A stretch of 64,000 nt of DNA from Microstegium vimineum (Eukaryota; Streptophyta; Magnoliopsida; Poales; Poaceae). A model generated the notes under the pieces. That model did no database searches and had not been told where the DNA came from. It worked only from the letters and a program-made list of their open reading frames with translations. Where the stretch lies: assembly GCA_022036555.1 (NCBI GenBank), contig CM039128.1, positions 25,118,719-25,182,718 on the forward strand. The letters are read 5' to 3'. Below, one piece after another: positions 31,751 to 43,074 of the stretch; within the stretch, counting starts at the first letter, position 1, and each line of letters opens with the position of its first letter. The position numbers and the translations under genes were made by a program.

Positions 31751-32289
31751 AGAAACACGAAGTCAACTATCCGACTCATGACCTCGAGTTAGTAGCAGTG
31801 GTACATGCCTTGAAATTATGGCGTCATTATCTTCTTGGAAATCTGTGCAACATGTACACGGATCATAAGAGCTTAAAGTACATCTTTACTCAATCATACT
31901 TGAATATGAGGCAGAGGAGATGGTTAGAGTTGATAAAGGATTATGATTTACAAATACACTACCATCCAGGCAAGGCAAATGTGGTCGCAGATGCCTTAAG
32001 CAGAAAGTCACATTGTCATGTGCTTCAAGACCTTGTGACAAATGAGAACAAGTTAATTCACCCAGAAGAGATGTTGAGCATAGAAGTTAAATGTCTCTTG
32101 AGAGATCAGATTATAGAGAAACAGAAAACAGACAAGGGTCTATTCTACCTAAAGGAAAGAATGAAAAAGGAAGAAATTCCGCGCTTTCGGATTGATGAGC
32201 AAGGAGTGTTGTGGTTTGACAATCGTCTAGTCGTGCCTAAAGACCATGACCTCCGTAATAAGATAATGGACGAAGCACATAAGTCCTAA
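31708..32289 (+). pseudogene. Element C RNase H and linker
   Basis: A new frame after the shift near 31730 carries ASRQLKKHEVNYPTHD, the YTDHKSLKYIF block and VVADALSRK, then a linker into the integrase N-terminus. TAA at 32287 follows EAHKS, where the integrase zinc-region histidines should lie. A short deletion appears to have removed part of that region, since the next recognisable motif is KMYQDLRSHFWW. Confidence 0.85.
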
Positions 32290-32298
32290 AGTAGTAAG

Positions 32299-33534
32299 AT
32301 GTACCAGGACTTGAGAAGTCACTTTTGGTGGACAAAGATGAAAAAGGAAGTAGCAGCTTATGTGGCTAGATGCGACACCTATTGTAGAGTCAAAACTATC
32401 CACATGAGGCCAGCAGGTCTGTTGAATCTGTTATCTGTGCCAGATTGGAAATGGGATGACATAAGTATGGATTTTATCACCGGTCTACCACTAACCAAGA
32501 AGGGCCATGATTCTATATGGGTAATTGTGGATCGCTTAACAAAGTCAGCTCACTTCTTACCGGTTCACACTACACACAAAGCTCCAGATTGTGCAGATAA
32601 ATACTTGTCAGAGATTGTCAAGTTGCATGGTATACCAAAGACTATCGTGTCCGACCGAGGTCCGCAGTTTACAGCTCACTTTTGGGAACGAATGCAAGAG
32701 AGTTTGGGAACAAAGTTGATCCATAGTACAACTTATCACCCGCAGACTTCAGGACAAACAGAACGGTTGAATCAAACTTTGGAAGATATGTTGAGAGCTT
32801 GTGTGTTGTCTTCCAAAGGTTCATGGGAATCATGGTTACCTCTAGCAGAGTTTGCATATAATAACAACTACCAAGAGAGCATTAAAATGGCACCTTTCGA
32901 GGCTTTGTATGGTCGCAAGTGCAGAACACCTTTGAATTGGGTTGAACCTGGGGAAAGAAGGTTTTATGGTACTGATTTTGTAAGTGAAGCAGAGAACAAA
33001 ATCAAAACGATTCAACAACATATGGTTGCAACGCAATCAAGGCAGAAAAGTTACGCAAATAAGTGGAGAAGACCACTTGAGTTTGAAGTCGGAGATTATG
33101 TTTACCTCAAAGTCAGTCCTATGAGAAGGATAAAACGTTTTGGGAGCAAAAAGAAGTTGTCTCCTCGTTATGTTGGTCCTTATGAGATCATTGAAAAGAA
33201 GGGTCCGGTTGCATATGAGTTGAAGTTACCAGAAAGTATGAGATTGATCTTCCCTGTATTCCATGTGTCCCAACTTAAGAAGTGCTTAAGGGTACCAGAT
33301 GAAGGACTACAGAGTCCTGGAGTCACGCTTAAGCCAAGTTTGACCTATAAGGAACAACCGGTAAAAGTTTTGGACACAAAGGACCGGGAAAGAAGAAACA
33401 GAATAGTGAGAACCTACAAAGTTCAGTGGGCTCCCCATGATGAAAGAGATGCTACTTGGGAAATAGAAGAGTATCTAAAGAGGGCTTACAAAGACTTCTA
33501 TGACGAGTGGTTCGTAACTCAAATCTCGGGATGA
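32299..33534 (+). CDS. Element C integrase with chromodomain
   Basis: 411 open codons. The zinc-binding cysteine pair is altered: CDTYC where CDTCQ-like spacing is usual. The DDE triad is D in SMDFITGLP, D in VSDRGPQFTAHF and E in SGQTERLNQ. The C-terminal domain includes RYVGPYEIIEKKG and HVSQLKKCLRVPDE, and the end is a chromodomain (VQWAPHDERDATWEIE). This is the least damaged chromovirus integrase in the window. The LKKCLRV segment keeps arginine where elements A and D have a stop. Confidence 0.9.
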   Translation: MYQDLRSHFWWTKMKKEVAAYVARCDTYCRVKTIHMRPAGLLNLLSVPDWKWDDISMDFITGLPLTKKGHDSIWVIVDRLTKSAHFLPVHTTHKAPDCADKYLSEIVKLHGIPKTIVSDRGPQFTAHFWERMQESLGTKLIHSTTYHPQTSGQTERLNQTLEDMLRACVLSSKGSWESWLPLAEFAYNNNYQESIKMAPFEALYGRKCRTPLNWVEPGERRFYGTDFVSEAENKIKTIQQHMVATQSRQKSYANKWRRPLEFEVGDYVYLKVSPMRRIKRFGSKKKLSPRYVGPYEIIEKKGPVAYELKLPESMRLIFPVFHVSQLKKCLRVPDEGLQSPGVTLKPSLTYKEQPVKVLDTKDRERRNRIVRTYKVQWAPHDERDATWEIEEYLKRAYKDFYDEWFVTQISG

Positions 33535-33546
33535 GATTTCTTTAAC

Positions 33547-33556
33547 GGGGGAAGGG
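33547..33556 (+). other. Polypurine tract, element C
   Basis: GGGGGAAGGG one base before the 3' LTR start TGTAACACCTC at 33558. Confidence 0.8.
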
Positions 33557-33557
33557 T

Positions 33558-36500
33558 TGTAACACCTCAAGTGTTAAGCATAATTAAACTATTTTTAATT
33601 AAACCTAAAGCATTCATCACATGAAGCATTCATGCATAGCATCATCATTTCATGTGTAATTCCTTTTGCTATGATCTTTGATTTGTTTAATATGTTTAAC
33701 CTTGAACCATCTTAATAATTACAACCTAGAGTTTAATGCTTTAATTTGATATGAAAATAAGTTTAAATTCCTGAAATCTAAAGTGACTTTAGTATATTTG
33801 AATTAATGTTTCCATAGGCCTTAATTTGAGTTTGGTTTTATAGTTTAAAAAGTAAACCGAATTTGGCTATAATGTTTAAAGCTTTTCTGTGTAGTTTAAA
33901 ATTCTGAGCAACTTATGTTTTTGCACCAAAACCTGAAAAGCAGTTTAAATTGATAAAAATGGGTTTTGAAACAAATTTGGAAAATAAAAATGAAAAACAA
34001 AATTAGAAAAGCTTACCTGGCTTAAGTGGGCTGGCGCTCCACTTTCGGCTCAGTGGCCGAAGCCTGCCCGCAGCCACGCCTGCGCCCACAACGCACGCTC
34101 CCGCGCGCGGCGCACGCGCCGACCGCACGCAGACGCCGCGCGCCGCGTGGCCGCCATGCCCGCCGACGACGGCCGCGTGGACGCCGAGCTCTGGTCGAGC
34201 CGTGTCTTGGTCCGAAGCGGACGCGCCCCGGTCCTCCCTCCCTCCTTTCTGTCTCCCTCGCTCTCACTCTCTCCCTCGCCAAACCCTAGTAGCAGCAGGG
34301 CAGCGCCGCGCTCCGAGCGCCGCCGTCGCCTCCGCGCTGTTCCCGCCGCTCTGCTCCACGCCTGCCGACCACTGCGCGCGTCCCCACTCCGCCTCGCCTT
34401 CGTCTAGCCGCGACGCTGCTTGTCCGCCACAGTAGGCCGTCGTGCGACACGAACCGCGCGCCGCCGCGCCACGGCCGTCGAGCTCGGCTTCGAGCGCCGC
34501 CGCGCGGTTCCGCGCCGTTCTGCGCCGCCTCTCCCTCCCTTGGCATCATTCATGGCTCGGCGTGCAGCACCGTCGCGCCGCGCCGAAGGCGCAACCGCTC
34601 TGCCACCGTGAGCCACCACCGCCGTGCCGCCATGGCCAGTGGGGAGCTCGCCCCGAGCATGCGATCGCCTAGCCGAGACCGCCATCGGCTTCGCCTCGCC
34701 GAGGCGAAGCCGGTGAGGGCCTCCCCGTCGCCGGAGACCTCGCCGGCGACGAGCTGCGCCGCCGCCGTGTGCGTTTGTGTGTGTGGCGTGTGTGGCTGAC
34801 GAGTGGGCCAGAGGCCCCACCTGTCGGTCACCAGTAAGTGTGTCTGTGTGTGTTCTCGGGTGCGCGTAGCAGTTAGGGTTAATCCGAAAAGAAAAATGAT
34901 TTTCTTTATTTCTTTTAATCTTGTAAAATGCATATAAAATCACAGAAAAATGCTAAAAATGTCAAACTAGTTTTGTTAGGTTTCTTTTATCCAGATCTAC
35001 AGTTTGGTGTACTTTGCATGATTTGTTGTATAAGTTTTCTTTGTAGGTTTAATTAATCTTGTTTAAGGCCAAAACTTGGGAAGTGCATAGTTATTAATTT
35101 ATAGCTCTGAAAATTGTGAAACTTAGTTTTATTAGGTTTCTGTAGCAGAGATCTATCCATGAAAAATATGAACTACCCTATGTTCTATTTAGCAAATCTG
35201 TGTAGGGTTTAAAATGTGATAAATAACTATGTTAATGAATTTTAATAACTGTTTTATGCAATATAAATATTTGATACTTTTTCTGAGGTATCCTGGTATT
35301 TAGTAGTATTAGATAAAAATGTGTGCTGAACTGTTTGATGCTTTTCAAAGTACAACTTGTTTGCAAGTGATTCTCTACGTTATTAGGAAGGGCTATTAAT
35401 TGAACCTTGCATGTTTAAGTTGTTAAGCGGTTGAGTATTTATTAAGTGTTACATGCAGCACTTCGCATTCATATCATCTCATCATGTTCTCATTTCATCA
35501 CATGCGCATATATGTGCTCGCGTCGCATCATATAGGATCGCAGGACGAGAACCCGGAGAACGTGAATCAGGAGCAAGCCACTCAGGAAGTGCAGCCCGAG
35601 GATCCTGGTGAGGAGGACCAGCTGCAGGAGTGCCCGAACCACGTCGCCAGCATCTTTGAGCAAGGCAAGCCCCGGAGCATTCTCCCGGTTTGCAAAAGTC
35701 TAACATTTATTATTCGCACTTTATTGGTGCATTAAGTATAGGAGTTGAGTGCAACCGTTGATGCAGATTACCTTGTTATCCTATCTATACTTTACCTTGT
35801 TATCCAAAGTTCGATCGTGGTAGTCATGCTTAGTTGGCTTTGTTCGGTAGAAGTCGGGTGATTCCATTGCCCGCGAGATATAGGATCTATCCTCATCACA
35901 TGTTATGGTCTATCTTGGAATGATAGCCGGAATTGTTAATGGAACTAAGATCATCGGGAAACTCCCTATACGTTGGAAGGGGGTGACTCAACTGTGTCAA
36001 CTAAGGACTGTTCGTGTTGCCGTCCCTCTGGTCATGTTGAACGCATGCCCTACACTTAACTGGAAGGATAACTCGTTCCGACCGTGAAGCCGGAACACTA
36101 TTCGGGCCGGGTGTAGTCAGCGACGCATCGTACTGGTGCGAGGCGGGGTTCGGCACAGGGCGCGATTGAAAACCTTCTCACGTGCTGGCTTTTGGGTGGG
36201 CCCTGGGTATCGTACAGGGCGCGATTTAAAACCCCTCAGCTAAGTAAGAATTCGATTCGTATCGCCATCGCTCCTGGTTAGAGAGCACTTGACTAGGGCA
36301 ATGACAACAGTTACACGACTATGAAACTAATGATGATGATCCGGTTTATGGAAAGCCTAGAATGATGATGGATCTCTTGTATGCTTAATTCCAACATGTA
36401 TGGCATAGACTAGTGGCTAATGTAGATGATAGGTAATATTATTAAAAGTGATGTTACTTATCCTTACTAAAACTTGAAAGGTTAGTTGCACGCTTTTCCG

Positions 36501-37024
36501 CAAAAGAGTCAGCTAAACCACCATAAGCCTTCATCCTCCTTGGAGTCTTTATTTTCGTTTATGGCGAGTAAGTCTCGCTGAGTACCTTCTTGTACTCAGG
36601 GTTTTATCCATGTTGTTTTGCAGATGGTCAGCTCCTGTATTGTTATTGTATGAACTGTCTCTACCCCGTTGGGGATGACTTCTAGACGATGGGCTTGGTC
36701 ACTTCCAGACTCTTCTTTTGCTGTTGCGGGATATGTCCCTAGTATGGCACTTTATTAAAAGACTTCCGCTTCCCTTTCAATTTGAACAATGGTTTGTAAT
36801 AACTGTTGAGTCTTCGCACTCCGATACTAATTTGTTATGTTGAACTTTATATCATGTGAATGGTGCTACTGAACTATCTCGATCTTGGCTGTATTGTGGA
36901 AATGTTTGAAATCCTTCGAGATTTCACGGACTACCGGGACTATATGGGCTCAAGTGCTGTTAAGCGGCGATTAATTCGGCTACTTTAGTACTTGATCTCT
37001 TATAATTCAGACGGTTCTGTTACA
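33558..37024 (+). mobile_element. Element C LTR, copy 2 (3' LTR, 3467 bp)
   Basis: It starts TGTAACACCTCAAG, follows the polypurine tract and ends GGTTCTGTTACA. It holds a 278-base block (36109-36386) absent from copy 1 and a different sequence at the microsatellite. It is followed by GTTCT and Tat integrase on the minus strand. Confidence 0.9.
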
Positions 37025-37861
37025 GTTCTTCGATCCATTTACCCCCATAATCTTTTAGGTCTTCATATAGTCTTGGTTTTAGGACTTGTAATAATAGCCC
37101 ATTGGCTCTTTCAACCTGTCCATTTGCTTGGGGGTGAGCTACCGATGCATAGTCTATTTCTATTCCACAATCTCTTGCCCAATATTGGAATTCATTTGCT
37201 GTAAAGGGTGATCCAAGGTCTGTGATTATTCTGTTTGGCATCCCAAATCTGTCCATGATTTCTTGTATGAACTCTGTCGCTTTTTCTGCGCTGTATTTGA
37301 CTACTGGTTTGTATTCAATCCATTTGGTGAATTTGTCTACTGCCACGAATATGTACTCGAATTCTCCCTTTGCCTTTTTAAGAGGTCCTACTTGATCTAG
37401 CCCCCACCATGAGAAGGGCCAGGCTGGTGGTATGCAGCTTAAGTTATGTGCTGGAACATGGGATTGTCTTGCAAACATCTGGCAATTCTTGCATGTTTTG
37501 ACTAATTGTTCTGCATCCTTGAGTGCTGTTGGCCAATAAAACCCGCATCTTAATGCTTTACGATTAGTGTCCTAAATGCTGCATGATTTCCGTAGCATCC
37601 CGAGTGGATTTGTTCCAATATCTCTTTTCCTTCTTGTGTAGATACGCATTTCAATAATATTCCAGAGGACGCTGCTCTTTTGTATAATTTATCTTTTACG
37701 AGAACGTAGGCTTTGCTTTTCCTTATAATCCCTATTGCTTTTGCCTTATCTCCGGGTAGTTTGTTTTCACTTTTGTGATCAATGTATGGTTGTCTCCAAT
37801 CGCTTTCTGTATTGAGGATCTGTCTTGAGCTGTCGGGTTCTTTTGCTTCGTCTATATTCAT
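37025..37861 (-). pseudogene. Tat integrase, duplicated copy 2
   Basis: It has the same protein content as 27097-27991. Differences include WGLDQVGP instead of WGLDQVRP (the usual residue is glycine) and a one-base loss near 37560 that splits the frame just before the zinc-region KTCKNCQ part. A stop in the linker lies near 37890. The catalytic D, D and E are retained. Confidence 0.85.
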
Positions 37862-37924
37862 TGGGTCTTCTTTTGGTTTATAAGTTTCCTAGATTGATGG
37901 CTTTGTGAGTTCTTCCACAAATAC

Positions 37925-38388
37925 TCAAGGTGGTACCTTTGCTCTATCTGACCCTAATTTGGATAAGATATCTGCTACTATGTTTGAATCTCTTAAGACG
38001 TGGTGAATTTCAAGTCCTTCAAAATTCTTCTCAAGTTTCCATAATTCTGCATAGTACGTGTCCATGTTGTTTTTTGTGCAATCCCACTCTTTGTTTACTT
38101 GGTTGATCACTACTGCTGAATCTCCGTAAGCTAGAATTCTCTTGATTCCGAGTGTAGTTGCTACTCTTAAGCCATGTATGAGTGCTTCATATTCTGCTTC
38201 ATTATTTGTTGCTCGCCATAATATCTGTAATACGTATTTTAATTTTCTTCCTTCTAGGGAGATTAGTAACACGCCTGCCCCTGCTCCTTCGAGTTTTAGT
38301 GATCCATCGAAGTACATCTTCCAATGATCTCGTATTGGCTCAAGTTCTTTTTGTGTGATTTCTGTCCATTCAGCAATGAAGTCGGGTG
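37925..38388 (-). pseudogene. Tat archaeal-type RNase H domain, truncated
   Basis: On the minus strand the domain begins NPPDFIAEWTE, then MYFDGSLKLEGAGAG with the first catalytic aspartate, NNEAEYEAL with the glutamate, YGDSAVVINQ with an aspartate, and a final aspartate in DSNIVADILSKL. This second, archaeal-like RNase H is a known hallmark of the Tat lineage. Everything upstream (gag, RT, first RNase H, 5' LTR) is missing: at 38388 the sequence switches to element D within the shared bases GTGGGTTGG. Confidence 0.85.
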
Positions 38389-39150
38389 GGTTGGATTGAA
38401 ACGTGACGTGGCAGAATATGTAGCAATATGTGATACATGTCCGAGGGTTAAGGTAGAACACCAAAGACCTGCAGGACTGTTGCAACCGATGAAGATACCT
38501 GAATGGAAGTGGGACGAGGCTGGTATGGATTTCATAGTTGAGTTACCGCTTACTCGGAAAGGTTATGACTCAATCTGGGTCATAGTTGATCGCTTGACTA
38601 AGGTAGCTCACTTCTTGCCAGTTCGAACCACTTATACGGGAGCACAGTTAGCGGAATTGTACATGGAACGGATAGTATGCCAGCATGGAGTTCCAAAGAA
38701 GATTGTGTCCGATAGAGGAACCCAGTTCACTTCGCACTTTTGGAAGAAAGTGCAGGAGTCCCTTGGAACAGTGTTGAATTTTAGCTCAGCCTATCACCCT
38801 CAGACAGATGGAAAGACAGAAAGAACAAACCAAGTGCTAGAAGATATGCTGAGAGCTTGTGCTTTGCAGTATGGTACGAGTTGGGACAAGAGTTTGCCCT
38901 ATGCTGAGTTTTCATATAATAACAGTTGTCAAGAAAGTCTTAAGATGGCACCGTTTGAAGCTTTGTATGGACGGAAGTGTAGAACTCCGTTGTTCTGGAA
39001 CCAAACGGGAGAAACTCAAGTGTTTGGACCAGATGTTCTGAGAGATGAAGAAGAACAAGTCCGAGTAATCAGAGATAATTTGAAGATAGCACAGTCCCGA
39101 CAGAAGAGTTACGCTGATAACCGAAGAAGAGATTTGCTTTTGATGTAGGT
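38389..39150 (+). pseudogene. Element D integrase (5'-truncated relative of A)
   Basis: It begins inside the integrase zinc region (GLKRDVAEYVAICDTC) and runs through the DDE core: D in GMDFIVELP, D in VSDRGTQFTSHF, E in TDGKTERTNQ. It is very similar to element A 13485-14245. A one-base loss near 39138 shifts the frame and gives a stop at 39146. All upstream parts of D (5' LTR, leader, gag, protease, RT) are absent. Confidence 0.87.
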
Positions 39151-39564
39151 GAGTATGTTTACAAGAAAGTGTCACCTATGAGAAGTGTGAAACGGTTCAA
39201 TATGAAAGGAAAGTTAGCACCCAGATATATTGGTCCGTTTAAGATCCTTGAGAGACGTGGAGAAGTTGCTTATCGGTTAGAGTTACCAGAAAGTTTGTTA
39301 GGAGTTCACGATGTGTTTCATGTGTCTCAGCTTAAGAAGTGTTTGTGAGTACCCGAAGAACAGTTACCGTTGGAGGAACTCACAGTTAAGGAAGATTTGG
39401 CCTATGAGGAATATCTGGTTAAGGTTTTGGAAACAGCTGAAAGAATTACAAGGAGTAAGGTCATCAAGATGTGCAAGGTGCAGTGGAATCGTTATACCGA
39501 GGAAGAGGCCACATGGGAAAGAGAGGAAGATCTAAGAAAAACCTACCCTCAACTCTTTAAGTAA
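39151..39564 (+). pseudogene. Element D integrase C-terminus and chromodomain
   Basis: It matches element A 14281-14659, with the HVSQLKKCL motif and then the chromodomain segment VQWNRYTEEEATWERE, ending at 39562. TGA at 39346-39348 falls at exactly the codon that is TGA in element A. A polypurine tract (AAGGGGGGTAGA) follows at about 39599-39610. Confidence 0.82.
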
Positions 39565-39612
39565 GTAAAATCTGGGAATCTTGGGTCGAGATTCTTTTAA
39601 GGGGGGTAGATT

Positions 39613-42351
39613 TGTAACACCCTAAAATTGGAAAATAGAAATTAGATTTAAATTTACTTTAACTTGATTTATTTCAAATAATTTTTGTGATCATAGAATT
39701 AAATAAAATAATAAAACAAACCTCATGTTAGGGTTCAACATGTTGTGCATATCATGCCTCTGCATTTTCTTGTGTTGCTTGGTTTACAAAACTCAAGAAA
39801 TATTTCACAACCTTTTTGAAATCTTTTTGGAAAAGAAAAGAAAAGAAAAAGAAAATGGAAAAGCCCTTTCTTCTCCCCCTCCCTCCTTTCGGCCTTTCGG
39901 CCCAACCAGCCGGCTTGCTCCCGCGCTCTCTCCCTCTTCCCACTTGGGTCGGCCACCTCCTACGCCTTGGCCCAGCTCTGCCTTGGCCTCGGCCCAGCCC
40001 CACGCGGGGCGCTCTCTCCCTTCCCCCTTTCTCTCCTCCATCCGTGTCCGCGTCGGACTCCCGCCACGCCGCGCGCGTGCACCCGCAACCGCCGCGCGAG
40101 ATCCTCGCGCGTATCCGCGTAGGACTCCGCCCTCTGCCGCTATAAGTAGCGCTGCCTCGCACCCCGTTTTCCCATCCGAAAACTCGAGCCCTCGACTCGC
40201 CTCGCACCGCGTCCGCCGCCGAGCCGCCGTTCTGCGCCACCGGACGCCACCAGCTCTTCGTCGAGCGTCGCACCGGTTTCGCGTACGTGCGGAACACCTT
40301 CCCCCTCTCTTTTTCCATTCTTTCGCTCTCTGGTTTACCTCGCCGCTGCGTCGCAGGAAGCCGCCGCTGTCTCTCGTCGCCGGCCACCCACGGCTAACCC
40401 CGAGCCCCGCAAGTCACGTAGGTGAGTTCGCCTCCCTCTCCTCTCTCTCCCGGTGCTCCCGGTTTTGGAAACCGAGCACCAAGGCCTCGGGACCCCTCGC
40501 ACCGCCGAGCTCCTCCTCTGGCCGGTCATGGCGCCGCCGCCCTCCGCCTCTGCTCCAGCCGCCGCGCCGCCCTCTCCCTCCCTCCTTCTAATCTGGGCCG
40601 TCCAGATTAGATCGGATGGATCTAATCCATCCATACCCCTTCGTCCTGGCATTTTGCTAAAGAGTCCCTGAACTCTTTGACTCTCAACCCGCAGTCCTAA
40701 AGCGGCTTTCACCTTTACGCTTTTCTCTCTGGGAAAACGTATTCCCTTTTCAGATCTGTTTTAATTCGATTTTAAATAAAAATCTCTATTTACAGTTTTG
40801 CCACTGATCTTTAAATGCTTATAATTCGCTCGTTTTAAATCCAAATCGATCCGTTCAAGTTGCGTTAGATCCGTAATTTTATCCTCTATCCAGTAGTATA
40901 GATTTCATCTATGTTAAACTACTTTGAAAATAAAAGTAAATTAATTCTTTTAATGCTTTAATCTTGCCCTTTTCAAAATCTTGTTTAATCTTAGTTTAAT
41001 CGTTTTAGATCCGATTAGCGTGATTTTCGTGTCTTTGTGATCGTAGTAAAATATAGATCTGTTTTCTAATCTTTTCAAAACCTCTTTATTGTTTATGATG
41101 TAATGTTCTGATTATATCTTTATTGCTTCGTGTATGATTGTGCGGATGATTGCGTGGTGATGTTGATCGAGTACAGCCGGTGAGATTTTCGGTGTTCCAG
41201 AGTTCTTTGCAGCAAATCAAGATCACCAGGAGCTTTGTGATCAGGCAAGTTTAACATGGGATCATCCTTGTTACCTATTCACCCTAATTCACCTAGTCAT
41301 GATTGCATGTGTCCAATTTGATTTAGATTTATCGTAGCTTGGTTATCCTTTTACCTTGTCACCATGGGTTTCTATGCATATGGGTAGCTTTGCTATGCTT
41401 TACATGATGAATATTGAATCGAATCTTGACTAATGATATATGAAACAATGAGATAAAACTGACTTTTATAGCAACATGGAATAGGACCCCACTGTAGGGC
41501 AAAAGCTGGGACTTAAATGCAACCATGAGTGCTATAATGGCTCTGGCTTTAGTTAAGTATGAAGTTTGGACTAGCATGCTTGTGGGCGTGAAAGGCACCT
41601 TTGCCGAGCTGGTTATGGGGTATAGCTTGTGTGGGACCGTTGCGGGTGGTACCATCGGGGGTGTCCCATATACCCCTTTGCATTGGGTCCGTAGGGTCCG
41701 CTACTTGTTAGAAAGGACTTTTGAAAGACTTCATAGTGTTCCCTGCCCACTCACCTTGGCAGTGTTATGGGAGTTATAAACCCGGGCATATGGCCAACAC
41801 GACTTGTGGGTAAAGTGTGTAACCTCTGCAGAGTGTAAATCTATCATGATAGCCGTGCTCACGGTCACGAGCGGCCTGGAAAACTCACATTGTAGATGAT
41901 CATGTTGTTTAATAGTTAATGTTGGTTATTAATCTTATCATGTGGTTTATCAACTGGGTATGCATAACTAAAGCTAAGTATTGGTAAAACTTGACCAAGC
42001 TAAAAGCAACGCAGTACAGAAAGTGTCAGCCTTTGAGCTTCATAACCCTATGTTACTCTTGCTGAGTACTTTAAGTGCTCACTCTTGATTTCTCATCCTC
42101 ATCAGATGGCTATGAAGACTACCGTGAGGAGTACTAGGCTAGTGGTCAACCAGTCGGCGTTCCCTGTGAAGTGGAGCTTCGTCGCGAGAGTTATCTTTAT
42201 TTCCGCTGTTATGTTTAAGAATATTATTCGTTATGTAATAAGCACTCAGTGATGGTACTATTTAAAGATTTGTCGGCTTATGTGTGTGATTGATCTCTGG
42301 GCACACATGAGTTATTCGCATTCAATTTTATTCTTAAAATTGGGTGTGACA
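39613..42351 (+). mobile_element. Element D 3' LTR (2739 bp)
   Basis: It starts TGTAACACCCTAAAATTGG and ends AAAATTGGGTGTGACA. It is homologous to LTR A with moderate divergence (many scattered changes, especially in the GC-rich block) and retains the block that the A 3' LTR has lost. A predicted TATA box lies at 40141-40148 (TATAAGTA) and AG/GCAAGT at 41243-41249. The next bases (TCCAC at 42352-42356) would be the target duplication, but the matching left copy is gone with the 5' end. Confidence 0.88.
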
Positions 42352-42397
42352 TCCACCTTGCCCAACACCTGAACCAAAGGACCCAGAACAAACAAAG

Positions 42398-42974
42398 GTG
42401 ACTCCACCACAGCTAAAGAAGAAATTTCCAATACCCAAATTGATATCCCCCTGGGAGCTAAAGAAAAAGAATAATGCTGGCGTGGGCAGATTTTTGGCAG
42501 GAATTGGACGTCAACGCACTACTCGTACCCTTTACTTGGATGAGCACAAGAAGTCAGCCAAAAAGCCTGAGGTAATTAGTGTAAATATCAGGAAGCCAAT
42601 AAAGGAAGATTACGAACATGTTCCTGATTGTTATCACTCGGGGAGGCCACTACTACGGTGGGATAAATTGATCAAGATCCCTAGTGGTATAAAAAGGCTG
42701 CATGATTGGTACATGATAGCAGCTTCTGTTGGCATTGACACCATCAACGTGTCTATACCACCACCTGTATTTGCAAGTGAAAGACATACATGCATTATTA
42801 CATTCGAGGACATGTGGGTTACGATGAACCTCAAGAGACTCGACGTACAACTCATAATGTTGTTTGCAGTGTAAGTGTTACTCATATGAATAAATATGCA
42901 TGTGTTTTATTTGTGAGTTGTATCCATTCTAATTCCATATTTTCATGAACGTGCACCTTGCAGAATGCAATATG
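42398..42974 (+). CDS. CACTA-associated ORF fragment with intron, cut by gap
   Basis: The sequence is open upstream of 42398 and through 157 codons. It is lysine- and proline-rich at first, then carries the conserved-looking segment KRLHDWYMIAASVGIDTINV followed by ITFEDMW and LDVQLIMLF. This resembles the region before the Ulp1-like protease in proteins of grass CACTA (En/Spm) transposons. GTAAGT at 42871 and CAG at 42961-42963 bound a 93-base intron; the frame continues (phase 2) into the assembly gap. It is the target into which element D inserted. The assignment is from motif resemblance only. Confidence 0.5.
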
Positions 42975-43074
42975 NNNNNNNNNNNNNNNNNNNNNNNNNN
43001 NNNNNNNNNNNNNNNNNNNNNNNNNNNNNNNNNNNNNNNNNNNNNNNNNNNNNNNNNNNNNNNNNNNNNNNNNN
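42975..43074. other. Assembly gap (100 N)
   Basis: Exactly 100 unknown bases, the usual placeholder for a gap of unknown size. Sequence on the two sides need not be adjacent in the genome. Confidence 0.99.
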
